Below, one piece after another: positions 53,635 to 61,788 of a stretch of DNA of 64,000 bases. Numbering within the stretch: position 1 is the stretch's first letter; each line of letters begins with the position of its first letter. The translations under genes and the position numbers were made by a program. The notes under the pieces were generated by a model. The model was not told the DNA's origin. It ran no database searches and saw nothing but the letters and a program-made list of their open reading frames with translations. Where the stretch lies: positions 124,001 through 188,000 of the forward strand of contig JACKBS010000014.1 in the NCBI GenBank assembly GCA_020634435.1. Reading direction: 5' to 3'. This stretch comes from Ardenticatenaceae bacterium (GTDB lineage: Bacteria; Chloroflexota; Anaerolineae; Promineifilales; Promineifilaceae).

Positions 53635-55974
53635 ATGCGGAGAAACCGTGTCCTAACAATTCTTGCAGTTTTTTTGGCGTCTGTCGTCGCGGTCACCTGG
53701 TTAGGCAGCGTCCTGGCAGATGCCACACTCCCGGTTAACGAGGGGTTAACCGTGGACGAGGGCAGCACGGGTGCGGTAATCAGCAACACCCTGCTGCTTG
53801 CCGAAGACGACACTGCTCCTGGCTCTAGCCTCACATTCACCCTGGTTTCCTTACCCGTGCATGGTTCGTTGAACTTAAACGGTTCGCCGCTGAGCTTGCC
53901 TGGCGAGTTCACGCAGGCTGACGTTGACGCAAATCTGCTGACTTACGACAATGACGGCACCGAAAACGCCAGCGACAGCTTTGACTTCACAGTGGCTACC
54001 AGCGGTGGATCAACAACTGTCCCCCAAACGTCCTTTGCCATCACGGTCAACCCGGTTTTTGATCAGACGCCAGTGCTGAATGACGCCACGTTTGATTTGC
54101 CGGAAAACAGTGCGATCGACACATCCGTTGGCACCGTAACCGCCACCGACGCCGACTTTGGCGACTCGCTGAGCTACACCATTACCAACAGTCTGCCCGA
54201 AGCTGCCTTCAGCATTGTCACCACGACCGGGCAGATTAAAGTTAGTAACAGCACACCGCTGGACCTGGAGACGAATCCCACCTTCACGCTCACAGTGGAA
54301 GTGAAAGACAGTGGCAACTTAACGGATTCGGCGCAAGTAACTATCAACCTGCTTAATGTGAATGAAGCGCCGGTCGTTGATCCAGCAGGTTCATTTAACA
54401 TTGCTGAAAATACAGTGACAGGAACGGCCGTTACCACCATCACCGCCACCGACGTAGACGCCAGCGATGTCATCACCTTCTCGATCACGGCGGGTAACAC
54501 AGCCAATGCATTTGCCATTGGTGCCAGCTCAGGTGAAATCACAGTCGCCGACGGTAGCTTGTTGGATTATGACATCCCACCTACCAGCTACACCTTGACC
54601 ATCAAGGCGGAAGATATCGCCGGAGCTTTCGATACGGAAGATGTGGTCATCAACTTGACCAATGTTAATGAACCACCCGTTATTTCCCCAAGCGGACCAT
54701 TTAACGTTTCTGAAAATACCATGACGGGAACGCCCGTAACTACTGTCTCTGCTACTGATGTTGACGCCAGCGACGTCATTACCTTCTCGATCACAGCAGG
54801 CAATACGGCTAATGCGTTTACCCTCGGTGCAAGCACAGGCGTGCTCAGCATCGCCGACGGCAGTTTGCTTGACTATGACACCCCGCCTACTAGCTACACC
54901 TTGACCATCAAAGCGGAAGATATCGCCGGAGCTTTCGATACAGAGGATGTGGTCATCAACTTGACCAACATCAATGAACCACCATCTATCTCCGAAACCA
55001 CGTTGAGTGTTGTAGAAAACAGTGCGAACACAAGTTTAGTTGGCCTTGTACCAGCCTCTGACGAGGATGCCAACGACATTGGCAATCTGACTTTTGCCAT
55101 TCTTCCAGGCAATGGTGCAGGCGCGTTTGCCATTGCTAACGACGGGAGTAACAACGGCCGTATCACCGTTGCCAATTCATCCTTGCTCGATTACGAAACA
55201 AAGACCAGCTATGTCCTGAACGTTATTGTCACGGACACTTTGGGATTGGATAACACGGCCACCGTCACCATCAACCTGACCAACGTGTATGATGTTGCGC
55301 CCAACGTGAGCAATGCTACCTTCTTTGTGGTAGAAGGTAGCGCCAACGGCGTGGCAGTAGGTACCGTCACGGCCACCGATCCAGAATTGTCTTATGGCGA
55401 TATCCTGACTTTTGCCATCATCGGCGGCAATACGGGCACTGTGTTTGCCATCAACAGCACCACTGGGCAAATTACCGTACCCGACACCAGCAAGCTAGAC
55501 GCCGATACGATGCCCACCTTTAACCTCACGGTACGCGCAACGGATAGAGGTGGCAAGATAGACACGGGCACGATTACCATTAACGTGAGTCCGCTGCCTA
55601 TCACCTATCTTTATCTGCCGATTACGTTCAACAACTACCCGCCAATCGAACCGAACAACCACTGTGGGCAAGCTTATGCCATCGGCAGCGGCACAACTTA
55701 TGAGTTCACCTCCGATGACGTGGAAGATTGGTATGCTTTTACGCTCAACAGTCCAGGAAACCTCGTCGTGACCCTCTCCAATTTTGAGCCTTCTCAGGGG
55801 CAGTTGGTAGTGTATGGTGGGGTGTGTGGCAGCAATCTGGTTGCCCTACAAAACAATGGAAATGCCCTGCCAACCAAAGTGATCGACTTAGGCGTTCAGC
55901 CCGCTGGCACCTATTACATTCGGGTTTACAGCGTGCCGGTGACCAACACAACTTACAATTTGCGCGTCAACTAA
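53635..55974 (+). CDS. Secreted cadherin-repeat protein with C-terminal PPC-like module
   Basis: A signal peptide (about 1-28) leads into a CSPG-type repeat (GSLNLNGSPLSLPGEFTQAD) and then cadherin-like repeats (TVTATDADFGDSLSYTI, TITATDVDASDVITFSI, ATDVDASDVITFSI and others). Repeats three and four are nearly identical at protein and DNA level, so they duplicated recently. The C-terminus has YLYLPITFNN and a PPC-like domain (EPNNHCGQAYAIG, DVEDWYAFTLNSPGNLVVTLSNFEP), as in the gene at 49661. It is likely a calcium-dependent cell-surface adhesin. A bidirectional terminator follows. Confidence 0.88.
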   Translation: MRRNRVLTILAVFLASVVAVTWLGSVLADATLPVNEGLTVDEGSTGAVISNTLLLAEDDTAPGSSLTFTLVSLPVHGSLNLNGSPLSLPGEFTQADVDANLLTYDNDGTENASDSFDFTVATSGGSTTVPQTSFAITVNPVFDQTPVLNDATFDLPENSAIDTSVGTVTATDADFGDSLSYTITNSLPEAAFSIVTTTGQIKVSNSTPLDLETNPTFTLTVEVKDSGNLTDSAQVTINLLNVNEAPVVDPAGSFNIAENTVTGTAVTTITATDVDASDVITFSITAGNTANAFAIGASSGEITVADGSLLDYDIPPTSYTLTIKAEDIAGAFDTEDVVINLTNVNEPPVISPSGPFNVSENTMTGTPVTTVSATDVDASDVITFSITAGNTANAFTLGASTGVLSIADGSLLDYDTPPTSYTLTIKAEDIAGAFDTEDVVINLTNINEPPSISETTLSVVENSANTSLVGLVPASDEDANDIGNLTFAILPGNGAGAFAIANDGSNNGRITVANSSLLDYETKTSYVLNVIVTDTLGLDNTATVTINLTNVYDVAPNVSNATFFVVEGSANGVAVGTVTATDPELSYGDILTFAIIGGNTGTVFAINSTTGQITVPDTSKLDADTMPTFNLTVRATDRGGKIDTGTITINVSPLPITYLYLPITFNNYPPIEPNNHCGQAYAIGSGTTYEFTSDDVEDWYAFTLNSPGNLVVTLSNFEPSQGQLVVYGGVCGSNLVALQNNGNALPTKVIDLGVQPAGTYYIRVYSVPVTNTTYNLRVN
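54575..54970 (+). repeat. Near-identical tandem duplication of a cadherin repeat
   Basis: Two copies about 310 bases apart (about 54592-54663 and 54898-54966) share almost every base over about 70 positions (TACACCTTGACCATCAA, GATATCGCCGGAGCTTTC). It suggests recent unequal recombination and hence variable length of the adhesin. Confidence 0.8.
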
Positions 55975-56027
55975 AAGAAAAAGAGACACCGTGAATAGTG
56001 TCTCCCATCAAAAATCATCGATCATTT

Positions 56028-56062
56028 GCGGGAGGCTTTTCAAGAAGCCTCCCGCTCTTTTT
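56028..56062. terminator. Bidirectional terminator between the cadherin gene and the acyl-CoA dehydrogenase gene
   Basis: GCGGGAGGCTT (56028-56038) and AAGCCTCCCGC (56045-56055), followed on the plus strand by TCTTTTT. A second hairpin GAGACAC/GTGTCTC is at 55983-56004. Confidence 0.88.
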
Positions 56063-56069
56063 CCAGGTG

Positions 56070-57218
56070 CTAAAGGTTCAAAATGTGACGCGCAATCACC
56101 AACCGCTGAATTTCGCTGGTGCCTTCGCCAATAGTCATCAGACGCGTATCGCGGTAGATACGCTCCACCTCAAATTCGCTGCTGTAGCCGTAGCCGCCGT
56201 GAATCTGGATGGCATTACGGCATACGCGCTCGCTTACCTCGGTGGCAAACAGCTTGGCCATCGCAGCCTCTTTGGTATACCGTTTGCCCGCCGCTTTGAG
56301 CGAAGCGGCCCAATAAACCATCAAACGGGCCGCTTGTAGTTCGGTGGCGGCATCAGCCAACATCCACTGGATGGCCTGGTATTGGGCGATGGGTTGGCCA
56401 AAGGTTTCGCGCTCGTGGGCATAGTTGACGGCCGCTTCATATGCCGCCTGCCCTAAGCCTACGGCCAACGCGCCAATGCCCACGCGCCCGCTGTCTAGGG
56501 TGGCCAATGTTTGCTGCAAACCACGCCCTTCCTGGCCCAGCAGGTTCTCCAAAGGTACCTGAACTTCTTCAAAGGTGACGGCGTGGGTTGGCGAACCCTT
56601 CAAGCCCATCTTCTTTTCCGCTGGGCCGATGGTGATGCCCGGCGTATCGCTAGGCACCAGAACGTGGCTGAGCGAATGACTGCCCCCGGCCGTGTCGGTA
56701 CGGCACAGCACGACCATCACGTCAGAGATGGAAGCATTGGTCATCCACATTTTTGCGCCGTCGATAATCCAGGAGTCGCCTTCTTTTACGGCCGTTGTTC
56801 GCACCCCACCCTGTAAATCCGACCCGGCCCCCGGTTCGGTGAGCGAGAGGCAGCCAAGCTTACCCTTACCCGTGGCCAAAGGCGGCAGCCATTGCGCCTT
56901 CTGCGCCTCATTGCCATACTTCACAATTGGCCCCAGGGCCAGCCCGTTGTGCGCCGAAATTGCCAGTGCTGTGGAGCCACAGCCCCAGCCCAGCTCTTCA
57001 ATAGCAATGGCCGCACTGACTGCATCGACGGCCGCACCGCCATATTCTTCTGGCACTTCCAGGCCTAGCAGCCCGATGGGGCCCATCTTTTTAACGGCCG
57101 TCCAGTTAAATTCGCCCGTCGCATCTGTTTCGCGGGCCACGGGCTTCAGCTCTTTAGCCACAAAATCGTGGACAATGTGCTGAAATTCACGCTGTTCTTC
57201 ACTTAATTCAAAGTTCAT
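56070..57218 (-). CDS. Acyl-CoA dehydrogenase
   Basis: The 382-residue flavoprotein starts at ATG 57218. It has the three-domain ACAD fold: LTEPGAGSDLQG (FAD/substrate), MWMTNASISDVMVV, and the C-terminal RDTRLMTIGEGTSEIQRLVIARHIL with the catalytic Glu in GEG. IHGGYGYSSEFEVERIYRD is the family signature. It oxidises acyl-CoA to trans-2-enoyl-CoA with electrons to ETF. The chain length cannot be set from sequence. No other beta-oxidation gene is adjacent. Confidence 0.96.
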   Translation of the reverse strand: MNFELSEEQREFQHIVHDFVAKELKPVARETDATGEFNWTAVKKMGPIGLLGLEVPEEYGGAAVDAVSAAIAIEELGWGCGSTALAISAHNGLALGPIVKYGNEAQKAQWLPPLATGKGKLGCLSLTEPGAGSDLQGGVRTTAVKEGDSWIIDGAKMWMTNASISDVMVVLCRTDTAGGSHSLSHVLVPSDTPGITIGPAEKKMGLKGSPTHAVTFEEVQVPLENLLGQEGRGLQQTLATLDSGRVGIGALAVGLGQAAYEAAVNYAHERETFGQPIAQYQAIQWMLADAATELQAARLMVYWAASLKAAGKRYTKEAAMAKLFATEVSERVCRNAIQIHGGYGYSSEFEVERIYRDTRLMTIGEGTSEIQRLVIARHILNL

Positions 57219-57275
57219 CGCTTTCTCCAAGAAAAGATTTTGTTCAGTTGGGAGGGAATAGTGTATCGAAACGAA

Positions 57276-58439
57276 TCAAATACCGGCGGCAGACAAAGCC
57301 AGCAGCAGCAGTTGGCTCATCCCCTGGGCCAGGTGGGAGCTGTCCATGTATTCATCAAGGCGGTGAGCATTGCCGGATTCGGTAAGACCAATGCAAACGG
57401 CCGTATACCCCTGACTCAACGGTATGTTTGCATCCGTGCTGCTGGCAATAAAATTCACCTTGGTACTGCCAACAAAGCGCAGCGCGGTAGCCGCCTGCTG
57501 CACCAGCGGAGTATCCCGAGCAATCTGGCCCGGCGGGCGGTTGCCAATTTGCTTCATCTCTACCGTGACGTCCCGCATCCGCTGCCGATTCATGACTAAC
57601 TTTTCTACCTCGGACACCAAAATCGCCAGCCGATGGGGATCTTCCGAGCGCAGGTCGAGCAGCATTTTGGCGGTCTGGGCGATAGTGTTGATGGAGGTGC
57701 CGCCTTCGATAATGCCAACGTTGTAAGTCGTTTTGGGCTTGAGCGGCAGCTGCATCTTGTCGATGGCGGCGATGAGACGGCCCAATTCATGGATGGCGCT
57801 GCGCTGGCCAAAGTTGCCCCAGGAATGGCCGCCAGGCGTGTGAATGGTAATCTCGTAGCGGTTGACCCCAATGGCTTGATGCGAAATCTGGCCGAACAAG
57901 CCGCCCTCAACCACCAGGTAAACCGCGTTGCCACCAAATCGCTCCACTACGGCGCGCATCCCACGCAAATCCCCCAGCCCCTCCTCGCACACATTGGACA
58001 CAAACCAGATATCGGCTAACGGCCGTATCTCTAAATCTCGCAACGTTTGGGCCAGAACCACCAGCCCCGCTACACCCGTTGAGTTGTCGCCAATGCCCGG
58101 ACCGTGCGTCAGATGTCCATCGCGCCGCACAGTCAGATCGGTGGTAGCAGGAAAAACCGTATCGCTGTGCGCGGAAATAATGACGGGTGGGTTGCCATGG
58201 GGAGCGCTGCCAGGGAAACGGCCGTACACGTTCTCCAGTTCATCGCGCGACACATCAACCAATCCCACTTCGCCAAAGCGACTTTCCAGGTAGGCAGCGC
58301 GTTTGGCCTCGGCAAAAGTCGGTGCGGGGATTTGTTGGATGGCGATGGTTTGTTCAACCAGTTTGGGGATAGCGTGCGAAAAATGTTCCAGTGCCGCCTG
58401 AACACGGCCGTTTTGAGCAACAGTTTCGATGGGAATCAT
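57276..58439 (-). CDS. M20 family metallopeptidase (PepT-like)
   Basis: The 387-residue enzyme has the M20 layout. The metal site shows SAHSDTVFP (His/Asp), GPGIGDNSTGVAGL (bridging Asp) and NVCEEGLGDLRG (Glu pair); the dimerization domain has HTPGGHSWGNFG; the C-terminal His is in TESGNAHRLDEYM. This fits tripeptide aminopeptidase / carboxypeptidase-like di-zinc exopeptidases. I start at ATG 58439, two codons inside the ORF. No transport genes are next to it. Confidence 0.92.
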   Translation of the reverse strand: MIPIETVAQNGRVQAALEHFSHAIPKLVEQTIAIQQIPAPTFAEAKRAAYLESRFGEVGLVDVSRDELENVYGRFPGSAPHGNPPVIISAHSDTVFPATTDLTVRRDGHLTHGPGIGDNSTGVAGLVVLAQTLRDLEIRPLADIWFVSNVCEEGLGDLRGMRAVVERFGGNAVYLVVEGGLFGQISHQAIGVNRYEITIHTPGGHSWGNFGQRSAIHELGRLIAAIDKMQLPLKPKTTYNVGIIEGGTSINTIAQTAKMLLDLRSEDPHRLAILVSEVEKLVMNRQRMRDVTVEMKQIGNRPPGQIARDTPLVQQAATALRFVGSTKVNFIASSTDANIPLSQGYTAVCIGLTESGNAHRLDEYMDSSHLAQGMSQLLLLALSAAGI

Positions 58440-58521
58440 GGGCAACTACCTGATTAGTGCAGCAATATTGGTGATTAAAACAGGAGCGAATCGGTGAAAG
58501 GTACCATTCTAACGTCAGCGG

Positions 58522-58722
58522 TCAGGTTAACGGCCGTATCATCAGCAGCCCAATCAGGCTGATAATGAGGCCCAAATGCAGCAAAATATTGCGATCTACA
58601 AACCAGCTGCCGGGAAAAATCTGCAAAATTAAATTCAAAATAATCAGACCCAGACCAACCAGCGGCAGCAGGCCAGGATACTTGCTAAGAAAATCGCTGA
58701 ATTTGTCTAAAAAATCATTCAT
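58522..58722 (-). CDS. Small two-helix membrane protein
   Basis: 66 residues: amphipathic N-terminus (MNDFLDKFSDFLSKYP), a transmembrane helix (GLLPLVGLGLIILNLILQIF), a short loop (PGSWFVDRNIL) and a second helix (LHLGLIISLIGLLMI). The family is unknown to me. It lies 8 bases downstream of the hflX stop on the same strand and is probably co-transcribed with it. Confidence 0.7.
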   Translation of the reverse strand: MNDFLDKFSDFLSKYPGLLPLVGLGLIILNLILQIFPGSWFVDRNILLHLGLIISLIGLLMIRPLT

Positions 58723-58730
58723 GAAGCAAA

Positions 58731-60059
58731 TTATTCCTTGAGCGTTTTGTGATCCCTCATGTAGGGTTCAAAGTAGGGAATGAGGCGCTTAGGCAAACGG
58801 CCGTACACAATCACCCCTTCTTGCGTATGTTCTTCGCCATCTACCTGGCCGCGCTCGTACATCATCGAGAGCAAATCGCCGCGCTTGTAAGGCAGCAGCA
58901 CCTGCAACGGCTCCAGATAACGCACCATCGCGGCATCAATCGCCACCAGCAGTTCCTCAATGCCCTGGCCCGTTACCGCCGAAACCGGCACAACTGCAAA
59001 AGGCAAATCGAACAAGTCCAATGGATTGACTCCCGGCGGCAGCAAATCCACCTTGTTCAAAGCCACCACCATCGGCAGATGATCTACTTCCAGCTCGGCC
59101 AGCGTATCCTCCACCGACTCCACCTGCGCTGCTGCATTGGGGTGCGTCGCATCCACCACATGCAGCAGCAAATCCGCCTGAGTGATTTCTTCCAGAGTAG
59201 CGCGAAACGCGGCAACAATGTCTGTGGGCAGCTTTTGAATAAATCCCACCGTGTCCGTAAAGAGCAGCTCACGTCCGCCCGGCATGTCTACCTTGCGTGT
59301 GGTGGGGTCCAGCGTGGCAAATAACATGTCGGCCGAAAGCACATCCGCATCGCTCAGCTTGTTGAGCAGGGTCGATTTGCCCGCGTTGGTGTAACCCACA
59401 ATAGCCACCACTTGCAGCTCCGTCTGCTGCCGCTTAGCCCGGTGCCGTTCACGATGGGCCCGCACATTTTCCAGCTGATCTTTAATCGTGCTGATGCGTC
59501 GTCCGATTTCGCGACGGTCGGTTTCCAGCTGGGTTTCACCAGGACCGCGCAAGCCCACACCACCGCCCATGCCACCAACGCGTCCACCTGCCTGACGTGC
59601 CAGATGGGTCCACATGCGGGTCAGGCGCGGTACACGGTACTCCAGCTGCGCCAGCTCCACTTGCAGCTTACCTTCACGGGTTTGGGCGTGCTGCGCAAAA
59701 ATGTCCAAAATCAACGCGGTGCGATCAATGACTTTGATCTCTTCGCCGAACAACTTTTCCAGCTCACGCTGGTGACGCGGACTCAGCTCTTCGTCAAAAA
59801 TGACAACACCTGCCGGCAACTCCTCAATAAGGATTTTCACTTCTTCAACCTTACCAGAACCGATAAAGGTTGCGCTGTCTGGGCGATCAAGCCGTTGAAT
59901 CGTTTGCCCAACAACTTCCAGCCCGGCTGTATCTGCCAGGCGAGCGAGTTCAAGCAAGCTGTCTTCTACGGGGAGTAACGGCCGTTCCTGTTTCAGTTCT
60001 ACACCAACCAAAAAAGCACGTTCTTTTGGCTGGGCTGTTTCATAAAATTTTGGGGAAAT
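58731..60059 (-). CDS. hflX: GTPase HflX, probable ATT start
   Basis: HflX splits stalled or hibernating ribosomes. The N-terminal domain has RPDSATFIGSGKVEEV and VVIFDEELSPRHQRELE; then LEYRVPRLTRMWTHLARQAGG, the Gly-rich GGVGLRGPGETQLETDRR, and the G domain: GYTNAGKSTLLNKLS (near 218-232), DTVGFIQKLP, NKVDLL. The conserved start 'ETAQPKERAFLVGVEL' is in frame upstream of the TTG at 60011, but no ATG, GTG or TTG lies there. An ATT at 60059 with GGAGG 5 bases before it fits; such a start is known for infC. The ORF continues back to a TAA. Confidence 0.92.
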   Translation of the reverse strand: MSPKFYETAQPKERAFLVGVELKQERPLLPVEDSLLELARLADTAGLEVVGQTIQRLDRPDSATFIGSGKVEEVKILIEELPAGVVIFDEELSPRHQRELEKLFGEEIKVIDRTALILDIFAQHAQTREGKLQVELAQLEYRVPRLTRMWTHLARQAGGRVGGMGGGVGLRGPGETQLETDRREIGRRISTIKDQLENVRAHRERHRAKRQQTELQVVAIVGYTNAGKSTLLNKLSDADVLSADMLFATLDPTTRKVDMPGGRELLFTDTVGFIQKLPTDIVAAFRATLEEITQADLLLHVVDATHPNAAAQVESVEDTLAELEVDHLPMVVALNKVDLLPPGVNPLDLFDLPFAVVPVSAVTGQGIEELLVAIDAAMVRYLEPLQVLLPYKRGDLLSMMYERGQVDGEEHTQEGVIVYGRLPKRLIPYFEPYMRDHKTLKE

Positions 60060-60074
60060 AGATGCCTCCGAAAA

Positions 60075-60117
60075 CAGAGATTAGAGATTGTCTTTATCCC
60101 TAATCGCCAAAATTTCT
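60075..60117. repeat. Possible short GGAGATT-family inverted repeat upstream of hflX
   Basis: AGAGATTAGAGATTG faces ATCCCTAATCGCCAAAATTTCT. The pairing is weak; listed because the sequence type matches 21240-21303. Confidence 0.35.
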
Positions 60118-60119
60118 AG

Positions 60120-61718
60120 TTAATCGAGCAAACCCACTACCTGCATACTCCGTGGGTGGTCTACTACATACTCGTATTGAATCGTCTGTTTGCCATTGCC
60201 AGGCATTGTCAGCCGCCACTCCAACAGATTGAGGTCGGTTTGCTCAGTGGGCTGCGGGCGAACGGAGTCCAATTTTACCTTGATCTGCTCATGACGCGAA
60301 ACCGGAATGTGATCCTTCACTACCACAGCCGCTTCAGTGGGCAGCAAGTTCTTCACCTCGATGGTATAGCCATAGCGCAGTTCCCGCTGATCGCGCAGCA
60401 GCTTTTTGTCTACATCGCGCCGCGCCAGCTTGCGCTCCACCGTAATGCGATCCTCCACGCCGAGCAGCAGCTCCATTTCATCACCCGGAGCGATGAATTT
60501 GATTTGTGTCTGCCCAATGTACTCGGCACCAACAAAGAGGCTGGCCGAACCAGGCAGCAGCGGCCCAGATTGGTCGTATTTAACCGTGGCCCGGCGGAAG
60601 GCGGTGTCGTTGTATTTGGGAATGGTCAGGTAGTCCAGCTTTGGCTCCAGCCGAATTTGCTGGAGAACTGTCTTATGCGGCGAGCCATCGTTGGGAATGT
60701 CGGTGCTGCCTGGGGCGGTGAAAGTAACGGCCGTTCCCTCCGACTGCACCTCGGCAGATACCATCTCGGCTTCAACCGCTGGCTCTGGCTCCATCATGGC
60801 AGGGGCAGCATCAGCCGCCATCATCATCTCCATTTTGGCCGCTTGCGGTGCCGGAGCGGCGGCGCGCGCCAACAGACGCGGCTGCGGCGGTTGGTATTCA
60901 CGAATAAACCAGGGATCAATGCGGGGCAGCTGCTGGTTCAGCGCCGGACGGGCTGTGGAGACAGCCAATTTTACGCCCGCCCACGCCTGCCCGGTGCGCT
61001 GCGTGATTTGGGCCAGGTAATTGATTTCCAGCGCAGTACGGCCGTTTTCTTCCAGCAGCCGAATATCGTATAAAGGCTGCCAGCCAGCCTGGTTCACCAC
61101 GTAACTAATTTCTGGTTGGAAACGGCCGCTTTCCATCACCTCAATCTCAATCTGCGCCTGGTATTGCTGCGGCGGCTTGCCCGAACGAATTTGCTTTAAC
61201 TCCTGCTGGAGCTTTTGCAGACGGCGCATGAGCTCCCGCTGCTGCTGGTCCAGTTCGCGAACGGCCGTTCGCATCGCTGCATCCTGTTCCTGCAAAAAAG
61301 CAATCACCTTCTGCTGTTCGGCCACGGTCGTTTTGCCGCGCGATAATCCCTTGGCAAATTCGGCCGTTGCCTGGCGAATACCGTCCAGGTACGTGCCCTG
61401 CGCCTGCCAGCCTGCCTTTTGGTCTTCCAATGCACGCAGTTCATCCTGAACCGCTTCAATTTGCGTTTCAAGGTCGCGAACGGCCGTTTCGGGTGCCTGC
61501 TCGAAAAATTGGCGCGTCACTTCCACACCCAGCAGCCGCACTCTGGCGCTGCCACTGCCACCCACGCGCACCGAGTTGGTGTCCAACGTCAGGGGCAAAT
61601 GGGGAATGATGAGGCGATGACGGCCGTTTACCACATCACAGCTGCCCACACCAGTCACCCGCGCCCGGTCAGGATAAACCGTTACAGCTTGCACCACAAT
61701 CTCAGCAGAAATATCCAT
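60120..61718 (-). CDS. DUF4139/DUF4140 (mucoidy inhibitor MuiA-like) protein
   Basis: The 532-residue protein has the N-terminal DUF4140 domain (AVTVYPDRARVTGVGSCDV, IPHLPLTLDTNSVRVGG), a coiled coil (about 95-185, QQQRELMRRLQKLQQELKQ), and the DUF4139 beta-rich domain (VVNQAGWQPLYDIRL, LNYLAQITQRTGQAWAGVKLAVSTARP). The C-terminus has VKNLLPTEAAVVVKDHIPVS and EWRLTMPGNGKQTIQYEYVV. A low-complexity Met/Ala/Pro/Glu patch is at about 285-325. No signal peptide, so probably cytoplasmic. Precise role unknown; the name comes from a mucoidy phenotype in other bacteria. Confidence 0.88.
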   Translation of the reverse strand: MDISAEIVVQAVTVYPDRARVTGVGSCDVVNGRHRLIIPHLPLTLDTNSVRVGGSGSARVRLLGVEVTRQFFEQAPETAVRDLETQIEAVQDELRALEDQKAGWQAQGTYLDGIRQATAEFAKGLSRGKTTVAEQQKVIAFLQEQDAAMRTAVRELDQQQRELMRRLQKLQQELKQIRSGKPPQQYQAQIEIEVMESGRFQPEISYVVNQAGWQPLYDIRLLEENGRTALEINYLAQITQRTGQAWAGVKLAVSTARPALNQQLPRIDPWFIREYQPPQPRLLARAAAPAPQAAKMEMMMAADAAPAMMEPEPAVEAEMVSAEVQSEGTAVTFTAPGSTDIPNDGSPHKTVLQQIRLEPKLDYLTIPKYNDTAFRRATVKYDQSGPLLPGSASLFVGAEYIGQTQIKFIAPGDEMELLLGVEDRITVERKLARRDVDKKLLRDQRELRYGYTIEVKNLLPTEAAVVVKDHIPVSRHEQIKVKLDSVRPQPTEQTDLNLLEWRLTMPGNGKQTIQYEYVVDHPRSMQVVGLLD

Positions 61719-61788
61719 TAAATCCTCATTGTCTTAATCAAATCGCTTGAGCGAATTTTTTGTACCCGCGTAGGCATCAGTGTAAACA

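Noticed and set aside
60011..60070. ATG at 60038 (ATGAAACAGCCC) as hflX start
   Set aside because: It is in another frame and stops soon; the conserved N-terminus is in the frame with ATT and TTG.
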